DNA of 64,000 bases from Streptomyces fagopyri (GCF_009498275.1 NZ_CP045643.1:6200001-6264000), one strand, 5' to 3'; shown: positions 1-9,399, numbered from the stretch's first letter. The notes: generated from the letters alone by a model not told the origin. Program-made: numbers and translations.

Positions 1-476
1 AGCCGGGCGTCCGGCCCCGGAGCGAACTCGTCGACGACGGCGGGGAGATCGTCGATGCCCCCCAGGTACTCGACCACGACGCCCTCGACGCGGAGGTCGT
101 CGCCCCAGACCCGCTCGACCAGTTCGGCGTCGTGGCGGCCCTCCACGTAGATGCGGCCGGCCCGCGCCACCCGGGCCCGTGCGCCGGGCACGGCGACCGA
201 ACCGGATGCCGTGCGGCCGGGCCGTACCGGCCCCGCGGCCGGCCGGACCAGCGTGACCACCCTGCCCTCCAGCAGGAAGCCGCGCGGCTCCAGCGGGAAC
301 ACCCGGTGCTTGCCGAAGCGGTCCTCCAGCGTCACCGTGCCCGCCTCGCAGCCGATCACCGCCCCGCAGAACCCCGTGCGGGGCTCCTCGACCACCAGAC
401 CCGGGTCGGCGGGGACCTCGGGCACCGGCTGGGGCTTCTTCCACGGCGGGGTGAGATCCGGAGAGTACTGGCGCAT
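1..476 (-). CDS. DUF3097 family protein (N-terminal part, cut by window edge)
   Basis: The reverse strand is open from an ATG at 476 to the window edge and gives 158 codons beginning MRQYSPDLTPPWKKPQPVPE. The later segment GRIYVEGRHDAELVERVWGD looks like a TOPRIM-type motif, as in actinobacterial DUF3097 proteins. That family has no established function and is usually about 270 residues, so roughly the last 40 percent lies outside the window. The gene points away from the MBL hydrolase gene start and follows it in the same direction, so the two may be co-transcribed. Family assignment is from memory of the motif; the reading frame itself is clear. Confidence 0.75.
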   Translation of the reverse strand, partial: MRQYSPDLTPPWKKPQPVPEVPADPGLVVEEPRTGFCGAVIGCEAGTVTLEDRFGKHRVFPLEPRGFLLEGRVVTLVRPAAGPVRPGRTASGSVAVPGARARVARAGRIYVEGRHDAELVERVWGDDLRVEGVVVEYLGGIDDLPAVVDEFAPGPDAR

Positions 477-521
477 TCGGATGACGATAGGAGAACCGGC
501 GGCGAGGTGGCGCGGAGATCC

Positions 522-1259
522 CTACGACACGCCGAAACGTGTCGCGAGCGCGTCCCGCTGTGCCCGGACGAACGCCGCATTCACCGCGGCCCCGTGACCG
601 GGCACATACACCGCCTCCTCGCCGCCCAGACCGAGCAGCCTGTCCAGCGCCGCCGGCCAGCGCGAGGAGACGGCGTCGGGACCCGCCTGGGGCTCGCCCG
701 ACTCCTCCACCAGGTCCCCGCAGAAGACGACCTCCGGGGAGCCGGCCGGTCCGGTCACCAGGACCACCAGATCGTGCGCCGTGTGGCCCGGACCCACGTT
801 CACCAGCCGTGCCCGCACCCCGCCGCCCAGGTCGAGCGTCAGCTCGTCCGGCACGGGGTCCCGCGGGGGGACCAGGGCGTCCGCGGCCTCGGCGGCGTCA
901 CGCGGGTCCAGGCCGTGGCGTACGGCGTCCGCGCGCAGGTCCTCGGCCCCGTGCGCGAACACCGCGCCGAGACCGGCGGCCCCGAACACCTGCGCGCCCG
1001 TGAACGCCGCCGCGCCGAAGACATGGTCGAAGTGCGGATGGGTGAGTGCGAGGTGCGTCACGTCCCGGTCCGTACCGAGGAGTGCTCGCGCCTCGGCGCG
1101 CAACCGTGCGCCCTCCCCGAGGCTCGCCCCCGCGTCGACCATGAGCGCCGCGCCCGCGCCCACCACCAGCCCGGCCGTGCAGTCCCAGCCCGCGAGCCGC
1201 CGCCGTCCCACGCGGGGGGCCAGCTCCTCCCAACCCGGCTCTTCCCAAGTCACCTTCAT
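522..1259 (-). CDS. MBL-fold metallo-hydrolase
   Basis: This 245-residue protein has the metallo-beta-lactamase zinc signature HPHFDH at residues 74-79, a further metal histidine in GPGHTAHD, an aspartate in FCGDLVEE and a late histidine in VPGHG. These are the ligands of a dinuclear-zinc hydrolase of the glyoxalase II/beta-lactamase fold. There is no signal peptide, so it should be cytosolic. Substrate cannot be told from sequence. It diverges from hrcA. A -10-like hexamer (TAGCGT on the coding strand) ends exactly 6 nt before the ATG and there is no Shine-Dalgarno sequence, so the mRNA may be leaderless. Confidence 0.88.
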   Translation of the reverse strand: MKVTWEEPGWEELAPRVGRRRLAGWDCTAGLVVGAGAALMVDAGASLGEGARLRAEARALLGTDRDVTHLALTHPHFDHVFGAAAFTGAQVFGAAGLGAVFAHGAEDLRADAVRHGLDPRDAAEAADALVPPRDPVPDELTLDLGGGVRARLVNVGPGHTAHDLVVLVTGPAGSPEVVFCGDLVEESGEPQAGPDAVSSRWPAALDRLLGLGGEEAVYVPGHGAAVNAAFVRAQRDALATRFGVS

Positions 1260-1343
1260 ACGGTGACGCTAGCGGGAGGGCGGAACGCCGGTGAGACATC
1301 ACGGGACACGTCGGCATACGTGCCCAAGATCGCGGGCCCGCCC

Positions 1344-1374
1344 TTGCCGGGGCCGTACCCACCGGCCGTACACT
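1344..1374 (+). promoter_or_regulatory. candidate hrcA-dnaJ promoter
   Basis: TTGCCG at 1344-1349 and TACACT at 1369-1374 are separated by 19 bp, somewhat long for a vegetative promoter. A start about 7 nt after the -10 would place the CIRCE element at roughly +8, the usual position for HrcA control. This is inferred from spacing only. Confidence 0.45.
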
Positions 1375-1387
1375 GGGCCGGGGCATG

Positions 1388-1414
1388 CTGGCACTCGCAC
1401 GCGCTGAGTGCCAG
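1388..1414 (+). promoter_or_regulatory. CIRCE element (HrcA operator)
   Basis: CTGGCACTC and GAGTGCCAG form a perfect 9-bp inverted repeat with a 9-bp spacer. This matches the CIRCE consensus (TTAGCACTC-N9-GAGTGCTAA) in architecture and in the GCACTC/GAGTGC core. HrcA is known to bind CIRCE and repress heat-shock genes. Its place in front of hrcA itself indicates autoregulation of hrcA-dnaJ. Confidence 0.95.
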
Positions 1415-1452
1415 GCGAGGCGACGAGCGACGGACAACTGGAGGTGCGCGCG

Positions 1453-2469
1453 ATGCTGAGTGAACGCAGGCTCGAAGTGCTGCGCGCCATCGTCCAGGAC
1501 TACGTCGGCACCGAGGAGCCGGTCGGTTCCAAGGCGCTGACGGAGCGGCACCGGCTGGGGGTCTCCCCGGCCACGGTCCGCAACGACATGGCCGCCCTGG
1601 AGGACGAGGGGTACATCGCCCAGCCGCACACGAGCGCCGGGCGCATCCCCACCGACAAGGGCTACCGGCTCTTCGTCGACAAGCTCGCGGGCGTCAAGCC
1701 GATGACGGGGCCCGAGCGGCGGGCCATCCAGAACTTCCTGGGCGGCGCCGTCGACCTCGACGACGTCGTCGGACGGACCGTGCGGCTGCTCGCGCAGCTG
1801 ACGCGGCAGGTCGCCGTCGTGCAGTACCCGTCGCTGACCAGATCGACCGTGCGGCACGTGGAGCTGCTGTCCCTGGCCCCCGCCCGGCTGATGCTCGTCC
1901 TGATCACGGACACGGGGCGGGTCGAGCAGCGCATGATCGACTGTCCGGCGCCGTTCGGTGAGACGTCGGTGGCGGATCTGCGGGCCCGGCTCAACAGCCG
2001 GGTCGCGGGCCGCCGCTTCGCGGACGTCCCGCCGCTCGTCCAGGACCTCCCGGACGCCTTCGAGACGGACGACCGGGGTACGGTCACGACGGTGCTCTCC
2101 ACGCTTCTGGAGACGCTCGTCGAGGAGACCGAGGAGCGTCTGATGATCGGCGGCACCGCGAACCTGACTCGCTTCGGACATGACTTTCCCCTCACGATCA
2201 GACCGGTGCTCGAAGCGCTGGAGGAACAGGTCGTGCTCCTCAAACTGCTGGGGGAGGCGGGGGATTCGGGCATGACCGTACGGATCGGTCACGAGAACGC
2301 GTACGAGGGACTCAACTCCACGTCCGTGGTCTCCGTCGGCTACGGTTCGGGCGACGAGGCAGTAGCCAAACTCGGCGTGGTCGGACCGACCCGCATGGAT
2401 TACCCGGGAACGATGGGAGCGGTACGAGCGGTGGCACGGTACGTCGGACAGATCCTGGCGGAGTCTTAA
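1453..2469 (+). CDS. hrcA: heat-inducible transcription repressor HrcA
   Basis: The 338-residue protein has the HrcA N-terminal winged helix ([20 protein letters not shown], then [19 protein letters not shown]) and a long C-terminal dimerisation/GAF-like domain. HrcA represses chaperone genes by binding CIRCE and needs GroEL for activity. The ATG is chosen because GGAGG lies 8 nt upstream; an upstream in-frame start at 1408 would begin inside the CIRCE repeat. The stop codon directly abuts the GTG of dnaJ, so the two are translationally linked. Confidence 0.97.
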   Translation: MLSERRLEVLRAIVQDYVGTEEPVGSKALTERHRLGVSPATVRNDMAALEDEGYIAQPHTSAGRIPTDKGYRLFVDKLAGVKPMTGPERRAIQNFLGGAVDLDDVVGRTVRLLAQLTRQVAVVQYPSLTRSTVRHVELLSLAPARLMLVLITDTGRVEQRMIDCPAPFGETSVADLRARLNSRVAGRRFADVPPLVQDLPDAFETDDRGTVTTVLSTLLETLVEETEERLMIGGTANLTRFGHDFPLTIRPVLEALEEQVVLLKLLGEAGDSGMTVRIGHENAYEGLNSTSVVSVGYGSGDEAVAKLGVVGPTRMDYPGTMGAVRAVARYVGQILAES

Positions 2470-3606
2470 GTGGCCACGGACTACTACGCCGTGCTCGGCG
2501 TGCGCCGCGACGCGTCCCAGGACGAGATCAAGAAGGCTTTCCGGCGGCTCGCGCGCGAGCTGCATCCGGACGTCAATCCCGATCCGAAGACGCAGGAGCG
2601 GTTCAAGGAGATCAACGCCGCGTACGAGGTGTTGTCGGACCCGCAGAAGAAGCAGGTCTACGACCTCGGCGGCGACCCGCTGTCCCAGGCGGGCGGCGCG
2701 GGAGCGGGCGGTTTCGGAGCCGGTGGCTTCGGCAACTTCTCGGACATCATGGACGCCTTCTTCGGCACGGCGTCGCAGCGGGGCCCCCGGTCGCGCACGC
2801 GGCGCGGCCAGGACGCCATGATCCGGCTCGAGATCGAGCTGGACGAGGCCGCCTTCGGCACCACGAAGGACATCCAGGTCGACACGGCCGTCGTGTGCGC
2901 CACCTGCAACGGTGAGGGCGCCGCGCCGGGAACCTCCGCCCAGACCTGCGACATGTGCCGCGGACGCGGCGAGGTGTCCCAGGTCACACGGTCGTTCCTG
3001 GGCCAGGTCATGACGTCCCGTCCGTGCCCGCAGTGCCAGGGGTTCGGCACCGTCGTGCCGACCCCGTGCCCCGAGTGCGCGGGCGACGGGCGGGTCAGGT
3101 CCCGGCGCACGCTCACGGTGAAGATCCCGGCGGGCGTGGACAACGGCACCCGGATCCAGCTCGCGGGCGAGGGCGAGGTCGGTCCCGGCGGCGGTCCCGC
3201 CGGTGACCTCTACGTCGAGATCCACGAGCTGCCGCACTCGACCTTCCAGCGCCGCGGTGACGATCTGCACTGCACGGTCACCATTCCGATGACCGCGGCG
3301 TCGCTCGGCACCAAGGTGCCGCTGGAGACCCTGGACGGGCTGGAGGAGGTCGACATCCGGCCCGGCACACAGTCGGGACAGTCGATCCCGATGCACGGAC
3401 GCGGTGTCACGCATCTGCGCGGCGGCGGCCGGGGCGACCTCATCGTGCATGTCGAGGTCACCACGCCGACCAAGCTCGATCCGGAGCAGGAGCGGTTGCT
3501 CCGGGAGCTGGCGCAGCTGCGCGGCGAGGAGCGTCCGACCGGGCAGTTCCAGCCGGGCCAGCAGGGCCTGTTCTCCCGTCTGAAGGACGCGTTCAACGGC
3601 CGCTGA
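2470..3606 (+). CDS. dnaJ: molecular chaperone DnaJ (type I, hrcA-linked)
   Basis: The 378-residue type I DnaJ has a J domain with HPD at residues 32-34, a Gly/Phe-rich linker near residues 74-95, four CxxCxGxG-type zinc repeats (CATCNGEG, CDMCRGRG, CPQCQGFG, CPECAGDG) at about 142-210, and the C-terminal substrate-binding domain. DnaJ stimulates DnaK ATPase and delivers unfolded clients. No dnaK or grpE is adjacent, which fits the second DnaJ of actinobacteria that is paired with hrcA. The GTG start follows hrcA without a gap. Confidence 0.96.
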   Translation: MATDYYAVLGVRRDASQDEIKKAFRRLARELHPDVNPDPKTQERFKEINAAYEVLSDPQKKQVYDLGGDPLSQAGGAGAGGFGAGGFGNFSDIMDAFFGTASQRGPRSRTRRGQDAMIRLEIELDEAAFGTTKDIQVDTAVVCATCNGEGAAPGTSAQTCDMCRGRGEVSQVTRSFLGQVMTSRPCPQCQGFGTVVPTPCPECAGDGRVRSRRTLTVKIPAGVDNGTRIQLAGEGEVGPGGGPAGDLYVEIHELPHSTFQRRGDDLHCTVTIPMTAASLGTKVPLETLDGLEEVDIRPGTQSGQSIPMHGRGVTHLRGGGRGDLIVHVEVTTPTKLDPEQERLLRELAQLRGEERPTGQFQPGQQGLFSRLKDAFNGR

Positions 3607-3675
3607 CCCCGGCGGCGGTTCGTGCCGCGGCCCGGCCGGCGTCGGAGGACGAGGCCGTCCGGGTCGAAGCGGAAG

Positions 3676-3697
3676 CGCGGGGGCCGCGGCCCCCGCG
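3676..3697 (+). terminator. GC hairpin, probable terminator of hrcA-dnaJ
   Basis: A 22-bp perfect palindrome (CGCGGGGGCCG followed by its exact reverse complement) sits 70 bp after the dnaJ stop. There is no U-tract, which is usual in Streptomyces. Function is inferred from strength and place. Confidence 0.6.
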
Positions 3698-3817
3698 GGC
3701 GGGACGGGCAGGGGCGGCGGAGGCCGAAAAGCCGCCGCGGACCGTCCCTCCCGATGGCCCGCCGCAGGCGGAAGGCCGGATTTCGGACTTGTTCGGAGGA
3801 CGTGACAACATGCCGTC

Positions 3818-4906
3818 ATGTCCTCCGCACTGACCGATCTCTTCCCTCACCCGATCGTGCAGGCCCCCATGGCGGGCGGCGTCTCCGTCCCGCACCTCGC
3901 GGCCGCCGTGTCCGAGGCCGGGGGGCTCGGGTTCCTCGCCGCCGGTTACAAGACCGCCGACGGCATGTACCAGGAGATCAAGCAGTTGCGCGGGCTGACG
4001 AGCCGGCCCTTCGGGGTCAACCTCTTCATGCCGCAGGCCGAGTACGCGGACCCGGCCAGCGTCGAGGTGTACGCCCACCAGCTGGCCGGTGAGGCCTCCT
4101 GGTACGAGACGGACCTCGGCGACCCGGACAGCGGTCGCGACGACGGCTACGACGCCAAGCTCGCGGTCCTCCTCGACAACCCGGTGCCGGTGGTCTCCTT
4201 CCACTTCGGCTGCCCCACCCGAGACGTCCTGGACTCCTTCGCCCGGGTCGGCACGCTCACCGTGATCACCGCGACCACGGCCGAGGAGGCCCTCGCGGTG
4301 CAGCGGGCGGGGGCCGCCGCGGTCGTCGTGCAGGGCGTGGAGGCCGGCGGTCACCAGGGCACCCACCGGGACAACCCGGAGACGGACGGCACGGGGATCG
4401 GACTGCTCTCCCTGATCGCCCAGGTCCGCGAGACCGTGCAGATCCCGGTCGTCGCCGCCGGCGGCATCATGCGCGGCAGCCAGATCGCCGCGGTGCTCGC
4501 CGCGGGCGCGAACGCGGCGCAGCTCGGCACCGCGTTCCTCGCCACCCCGGAGTCCGGCGCGCACGCCGTGCACAAGCAGTCCCTGACCAACCCCCTCTTC
4601 GTCCGCACGGAGCTGACGCGCGCGTTCTCCGGCCGCCCCGCGCGCGGCCTGGTCAACCGCTTTCTGCGGGAGCACGGGCCGTACGCGCCCGCCGCGTACC
4701 CCGAGGTCCACCACCTCACCTCCCCGCTGCGCAAGGCGGCGGCCAGGGCGGGCGACGCGCAGGGCATGGCCCTGTGGGCAGGGCAGGGACACCGGATGGC
4801 CCGTGAACTGTCCGCGGGACAGCTGGTGGAGGTGCTGTGCGCCGAGCTGGACGCGGCACGGACAGCGTTGTCGACGGCCGGCGAAGCGGGCGGTGCGGAC
4901 CGATGA
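3818..4906 (+). CDS. nitronate monooxygenase (2-nitropropane dioxygenase family)
   Basis: This 362-residue FMN-dependent TIM-barrel protein has the family N-terminus (FPHPIVQAPMAGGVSVPHLA), the glycine-rich VQGVEAGGHQGTH segment with the proposed catalytic His, and the FMN phosphate loop VVAAGGIMRGSQIAAVLAAGA. The family oxidises alkyl nitronates such as propionate 3-nitronate to carbonyl compounds and nitrite. The stop overlaps the rsmE ATG (ATGA). The hexamer CAACAT ends 6 nt before the start and no Shine-Dalgarno is visible, so the transcript may be leaderless. Physiological substrate is unknown. Confidence 0.93.
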   Translation: MSSALTDLFPHPIVQAPMAGGVSVPHLAAAVSEAGGLGFLAAGYKTADGMYQEIKQLRGLTSRPFGVNLFMPQAEYADPASVEVYAHQLAGEASWYETDLGDPDSGRDDGYDAKLAVLLDNPVPVVSFHFGCPTRDVLDSFARVGTLTVITATTAEEALAVQRAGAAAVVVQGVEAGGHQGTHRDNPETDGTGIGLLSLIAQVRETVQIPVVAAGGIMRGSQIAAVLAAGANAAQLGTAFLATPESGAHAVHKQSLTNPLFVRTELTRAFSGRPARGLVNRFLREHGPYAPAAYPEVHHLTSPLRKAAARAGDAQGMALWAGQGHRMARELSAGQLVEVLCAELDAARTALSTAGEAGGADR

Positions 4907-5652
4907 CGGCACCGGTGTTCGTCGTCGACCACCTCGCCGCGGACAGCGCGGGACGCTACGTCCTCGACGGACCCGAGGGCCGGCACGCCGTCTCCGTGAA
5001 GCGGCTGCGGCAGGGCGAGGACGTCGTCCTCACCGACGGCGCCGGACGCTGGGCGCAGTGCGTCGTCGTCGACGCCGAGGGCAAGGACCGGCTGGTCGTG
5101 CGCGTCGGGTCCTTCGCCGAGGAACCTCCCGAGTCCCCTCGTATCACCGTCGTCCAGGCCCTGCCCAAGGGTGACCGGGGCGAGCTGGCCGTCGAGACCA
5201 TGACCGAGACCGGGGTGGACGCGATCGTCCCCTGGGCCGCCTCGCGCTGCGTCACCCAGTGGCGGGGCGACCGGGGTCTGAAGGCGCTCGCGAAATGGCG
5301 GGCGACGGCCCGCGAGGCGGGCAAGCAGTCCCGCCGGGTGCGCTTCCCGGAGATCGCGGACGCCGCGACCACCAAGCAGGTCGCCGCGCTTCTGGCCGAA
5401 GCGGACTTCGCGGCGGTGCTGCACGAGGACCGGGAGTACGGCAGCGAGCCGCTCGCGACGGCCGAACTGCCCTCGTCCGGAACGATCGTGCTGGTGGTGG
5501 GCCCCGAAGGAGGCGTCTCCCCCGAGGAGTTGGACCTCTTCGCGCAGGCGGGTGCGAAGGCGTACCGGCTGGGGCGTAGCGTGCTGCGTACATCGACCGC
5601 GGGGACCGCGGCCACCGCGCTTTTGCTGGGGCGCACCGGCCGCTGGTCCTGA
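4903..5652 (+). CDS. rsmE: 16S rRNA m3U1498 methyltransferase RsmE
   Basis: The 249-residue protein has an N-terminal PUA-like domain (VDHLAADSAGRYVLDGPEGR) and a C-terminal SPOUT methyltransferase knot with VGPEGGVSPEELDLF and the RLGRSVLRTSTA signature. RsmE methylates N3 of U1498 in helix 44 of 16S rRNA using SAM. ATG overlaps the preceding stop, so it is translationally coupled to the nitronate monooxygenase gene. The actinobacterial linkage hrcA-dnaJ-rsmE supports the call. Confidence 0.95.
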   Translation: MTAPVFVVDHLAADSAGRYVLDGPEGRHAVSVKRLRQGEDVVLTDGAGRWAQCVVVDAEGKDRLVVRVGSFAEEPPESPRITVVQALPKGDRGELAVETMTETGVDAIVPWAASRCVTQWRGDRGLKALAKWRATAREAGKQSRRVRFPEIADAATTKQVAALLAEADFAAVLHEDREYGSEPLATAELPSSGTIVLVVGPEGGVSPEELDLFAQAGAKAYRLGRSVLRTSTAGTAATALLLGRTGRWS

Positions 5653-5674
5653 ACGAACGTGTACGGGGGATGCG

Positions 5675-6067
5675 TTGGAACTCGCCCAGGTACGACTGCT
5701 GGTCGCCGACTTCCCGGCCTGCTACCGCTTCTACGCCGAAGTCCTCGGTCTCAAGCCCCAGTCGGGCGCGACCGGGGGGCCGTACGAGAAGTTCAGTCCC
5801 GCCACCGGCTCCGCGGGCATCGCGCTCCAGGACCGCTCGATGATGGCCCAGATCCTCGGTGAGGTGGGCGATTCGGCGACGGGCCACCGTTCCCTGGTCG
5901 TCCTGCGCGTCGACGACCTCGACGCCTACTGCGCCGGTGTCGTCTCGCGCGGCGGCGTCATCGCCCACGGGCCCGCTCCGCTGACCGACCGCATGCGCGT
6001 GGCCCATCTCAAGGACCCGGAGGGCAACCTCGTGGAACTCCAGGAGTGGCTGCTCCTGCGCAACTGA
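5675..6067 (+). CDS. VOC (glyoxalase/bleomycin-resistance fold) protein
   Basis: The 130-residue protein has two beta-alpha-beta-beta-beta modules, ending in the common VOC C-terminus DPEGNLVELQEWLLL. The chosen start is TTG, preceded by GGGGGA at 5 nt; no ATG or GTG fits the conserved N-terminus (LELAQVRLLVADFPACYRFY). It lies 22 bp after rsmE and is the last gene of that operon. The VOC fold serves isomerases, dioxygenases and resistance proteins, and no substrate can be assigned. Confidence 0.85.
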   Translation: MELAQVRLLVADFPACYRFYAEVLGLKPQSGATGGPYEKFSPATGSAGIALQDRSMMAQILGEVGDSATGHRSLVVLRVDDLDAYCAGVVSRGGVIAHGPAPLTDRMRVAHLKDPEGNLVELQEWLLLRN

Positions 6068-6092
6068 CCGGGGTCCGCGCGGGCCCCGGTCA
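6065..6092 (+). terminator. hairpin terminator after the rsmE-VOC operon
   Basis: TGACCGGGG and CCCCGGTCA form 9-bp arms that extend inward to a 4-nt loop. The hairpin starts on the VOC stop codon, as seen for compact Streptomyces terminators. Confidence 0.7.
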
Positions 6093-6152
6093 GGCCGGGG
6101 CAAGTGATCCAAACCCCTTTCCGGGGGAGCTGTCGCTGCATAGGGTGATCGG

Positions 6153-9100
6153 GTGACTGAGTCTGCATCGTCCGTATCGTCCGGTTACCTCCGCTTCCCG
6201 CATCTGCGCGGCGATCTGGTCGCGTTCACCGCCGAGGACGACGTCTGGGTCGCTCCCCTCGACGGCGGCGGCCGCGCCTGGCGGGTCAGTGCCGACAACG
6301 TTCCGGTGAACCATCCGCGCATCTCCCCCGACGGCGAGAACGTCGCCTGGACCTCCGCCCGGGACGGGGCGCCCGAGGTGCACGTGGCCCCGCTGGAGGG
6401 CGGAGCGTCCAGACGGCTGACGTACTGGGGGAGCGCGCGGACCCAGGTGCGCGGCTGGACCCCGGACGGACGGGTGCTCGCCCTGAGCACCCAGGGCCAG
6501 GCGAGCCTGCGGCGCAGCTGGGCGAGGGCCGTCCCGCTCGACGGCGGTCCCGCCACCACCCTCCCCCACGGTCCGGTCGGCGATGTCGCGTACGGCGGGC
6601 CGGGCGTCCTGCTGCTCTCCGCCCCGATGGGACGCGAGGCCGCCTGGTGGAAGCGGTACCGCGGCGGCACGGCGGGCAAGCTGTGGATCGACCGCGAGGG
6701 CGACGGAGAGTTCGTACGCCTGCACGAGGAGCTGGACGGGAACCTCGAATACCCCCTGTGGGCGGGGGACCGGCTCGCGTTCCTCTCCGACCACGAAGGA
6801 GTCGGGGCCCTCTACTCCTCCCTCGCCGACGGCTCCGACCTGCGCCGGCACACCCCCCTCGACACCTTCTACGCCCGGCACGCGGCGACCGACGGCACCC
6901 GGGTCGTCTACGCGTCCGCCGGTGAACTGTGGCTGCTCGACGACCTGGACGGCGCCGAGCCGCGCCGGCTCGACATCAGGCTCGGCGGCCAGCGCGTCGA
7001 CCAGCAGCCGTACCCCGTCAGCGCGTCCCGCTGGTTCTCGGCCGCCGCGCCCGACCACACCGGACGCGGCAGCGCGGTCTCCGTGCGCGGCGCCGTCCAC
7101 TGGGTCACCCACCGCTCCGGTCCGGCCCGCGCGCTCGCCGCCCGGCCCGGCGTACGCGCCCGGCTGCCGCGCACCTTCCGGGTGGACGGCGAGGAGTACG
7201 TGGTGTGGGTGACCGACGCGGCCGGCGACGACGCGCTGGAGTTCGCCCCGGCGACCGGGACCGCCCCCGGAGCGACCCCGCGCCGGCTCGCCGCCGGGCA
7301 GCTCGGCCGTGTCCTCGGGCTCGCGATGGCCCCGGACGGCAGCCGCGCCGCCGTCGCCTCGCACGACGGGCGGGTGCTGCTCGTCGAGCGGGAGACCGGG
7401 GAGGTGCGCGAGGTCGACCGCAGCGCGGACGGCGACGTCAGCGGGCTGGTCTTCTCGCCGGACTCCGCGTGGCTCGCCTGGTCGCACCCCGGCCCGCGTC
7501 CGCTGCGCCAGCTGAAACTGGCGAACACCGCGGACCTGTCGGTCACCGAGGCGACGCCGCTGCGCTTCCGTGACTACGCGCCCGCGTTCACCCTCGACGG
7601 CAAGCACCTCGCCTTCCTCTCCGCGCGTTCCTTCGACCCGGTCTACGACGAACACGTCTTCGACCTCGCGTTCGTGGGCGGGTCCCGCCCGCACCTGATC
7701 ACGCTGGCCGCGACCACCCCGTCCCCCTTCGGACCGCAGCGGCACGGCCGCGCCTTCGAGACCCCCGAGGGCCGCGGGGCCGAGACACCCGACAGCGAGG
7801 GCACCCCCGCCACCCGGATCGACCTCGAAGGACTCGGTGACCGGATCGTCCCCTTCCCCGTCGAGGCGGCCCGCTACTCGACGCTGCGGGCCGCCAAGGA
7901 CGGACTGCTGTGGCTGCGCCACCCGGTCCGCGGGGTGCTCGGGTCCTCCCGCGCCACCCCGGAGGACCCGGACCCGAAGACCGAGCTGGAGCGCTACGAC
8001 CTGGCCCAGCACCGCATCGAGCATCTCGCCGCGGACGCCGACCACTTCGCCGTCACCGGCGACGGCAAGCGGGTCCTGCTGTGGACCGACGGCAAACTCA
8101 AGCTCGTCCCCAGCGACCGCCGCGCCTCGAACGACGACGAGAGCGACACCAACATCACCGTCGACCTCTCGCGGATCCGCCACACCGTCGACCCGGCCGC
8201 CGAGTGGCGCCAGATGTACGACGAGACGGGCCGCCTCATGCGGGACAACTTCTGGCGGCCCGATCTGGGCGGGACCGACTGGGAGGGCGTACTCGACCGC
8301 TACCGGCCGGTCCTCGACCGGATCGCCACCCACGACGACCTGGTGGACCTCCTCTGGGAGGTGCAGGGCGAGCTGGGCACCTCCCACGCGTATGTGAGCC
8401 CGCGCGGCGGCTGGGGCGGCGGCGACCGGGCGCAGGGACTGCTCGGGGCGGACATCTCCCGTCACGAGGACGGCAGTTGGCGCATCGACCGGATCCTCCC
8501 CTCGGAGACCTCCGACCCCGACGCGCGGGCACCGCTCGCCGCCCCCGGCGTCGCGGTGCGGGCCGGGGACGCGATCGTCCAGGTCGGCGGGCAGCCGGTG
8601 GACCCGGTGACCGGTCCCGGGCCGCTGCTGGTGGGCACGGCGGGCAAGCCGGTCGAGCTGACGGTCTCCCCGTCCGGCGGCGGTGATCCCCGGCACGCGG
8701 TGGTCGTCCCGCTCGCCGACGAGGAGGCGCTGCGCTACCACGCGTGGGTCGCGGACCGGCGGGCGTACGTCCACGAACGCTCCGGGGGCCGCCTGGGGTA
8801 TCTGCACGTACCGGACATGGTCGGCTCCGGGTGGGCCCAGCTCCACCGGGACCTGCGGATCGAGGTGGCCCGGGAGGGGCTGGTCGTGGACGTGCGGGAG
8901 AACCGCGGCGGCCACACCTCCCAACTGGTCGTCGAGAAGCTCGCGCGGCGGATCGTCGGCTGGGACCTGCCGCGCGGGATGCGCCCGTACAGCTATCCGG
9001 AGGACGCGCCGCGCGGCCCGGTCGTCGCCGTGGCCAACGAGTTCTCCGGGTCGGACGGGGACATCGTCAACGCGGCGGTCAAGGCGCTCGGGATCGGTCC

Positions 9101-9383
9101 GGTGGTCGGCACGCGCACCTGGGGCGGGGTGATCGGCATCGACAGCCGCTACCGGCTCGTCGACGGCACGCTCGTCACCCAGCCCAAGTACGCGTTCTGG
9201 CTGGAGGGGCAGGGATGGGGCGTGGAGAACCACGGCGTCGACCCGGACGTCGAGGTCGTCCAGGCCCCGCAGGACCACGCCGCGGGCCGCGACGTCCAGT
9301 TGGACGAGGCGATCCGGATCGCGCTCGCGGCCCTGGAGGAGAACCCGGCGAAGACCCCGCCGTCACTGCCGGAGTCGCGCTGA
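6153..9383 (+). CDS. tricorn-type S41 peptidase
   Basis: The 1076-residue protein has N-terminal beta-propeller repeats (such as HPRISPDGENVAWTS and LVFSPDSAWLAWSHP) over residues 1-660, a C1 helical domain, a PDZ domain near 780-850 and an S41 serine-protease domain. Catalytic residues can be placed by motif: His745 in GTSHAYV, Ser967 in FSGSDGD and Glu1025 in GWGVENHG. Tricorn proteases cut peptides released by the proteasome, which Streptomyces possesses. No signal peptide, so cytosolic. The GTG start is preceded by TAGGGT ending 6 nt upstream, suggesting a leaderless mRNA. Confidence 0.95.
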   Translation: MTESASSVSSGYLRFPHLRGDLVAFTAEDDVWVAPLDGGGRAWRVSADNVPVNHPRISPDGENVAWTSARDGAPEVHVAPLEGGASRRLTYWGSARTQVRGWTPDGRVLALSTQGQASLRRSWARAVPLDGGPATTLPHGPVGDVAYGGPGVLLLSAPMGREAAWWKRYRGGTAGKLWIDREGDGEFVRLHEELDGNLEYPLWAGDRLAFLSDHEGVGALYSSLADGSDLRRHTPLDTFYARHAATDGTRVVYASAGELWLLDDLDGAEPRRLDIRLGGQRVDQQPYPVSASRWFSAAAPDHTGRGSAVSVRGAVHWVTHRSGPARALAARPGVRARLPRTFRVDGEEYVVWVTDAAGDDALEFAPATGTAPGATPRRLAAGQLGRVLGLAMAPDGSRAAVASHDGRVLLVERETGEVREVDRSADGDVSGLVFSPDSAWLAWSHPGPRPLRQLKLANTADLSVTEATPLRFRDYAPAFTLDGKHLAFLSARSFDPVYDEHVFDLAFVGGSRPHLITLAATTPSPFGPQRHGRAFETPEGRGAETPDSEGTPATRIDLEGLGDRIVPFPVEAARYSTLRAAKDGLLWLRHPVRGVLGSSRATPEDPDPKTELERYDLAQHRIEHLAADADHFAVTGDGKRVLLWTDGKLKLVPSDRRASNDDESDTNITVDLSRIRHTVDPAAEWRQMYDETGRLMRDNFWRPDLGGTDWEGVLDRYRPVLDRIATHDDLVDLLWEVQGELGTSHAYVSPRGGWGGGDRAQGLLGADISRHEDGSWRIDRILPSETSDPDARAPLAAPGVAVRAGDAIVQVGGQPVDPVTGPGPLLVGTAGKPVELTVSPSGGGDPRHAVVVPLADEEALRYHAWVADRRAYVHERSGGRLGYLHVPDMVGSGWAQLHRDLRIEVAREGLVVDVRENRGGHTSQLVVEKLARRIVGWDLPRGMRPYSYPEDAPRGPVVAVANEFSGSDGDIVNAAVKALGIGPVVGTRTWGGVIGIDSRYRLVDGTLVTQPKYAFWLEGQGWGVENHGVDPDVEVVQAPQDHAAGRDVQLDEAIRIALAALEENPAKTPPSLPESR

Positions 9384-9399
9384 CGGGAGTGCCGATAGC

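Noticed and set aside
898..3819. 973-residue open frame on the minus strand
   Set aside because: It lies antisense to hrcA and dnaJ, which have clear motifs. It is composed of Arg, Gly and Pro runs, as expected for a GC-rich shadow frame.
6090..9278. 1062-residue open frame antisense to the tricorn gene
   Set aside because: No domain is recognisable, and the plus-strand product has placed catalytic residues. High GC3 in one frame leaves its antisense frame open.
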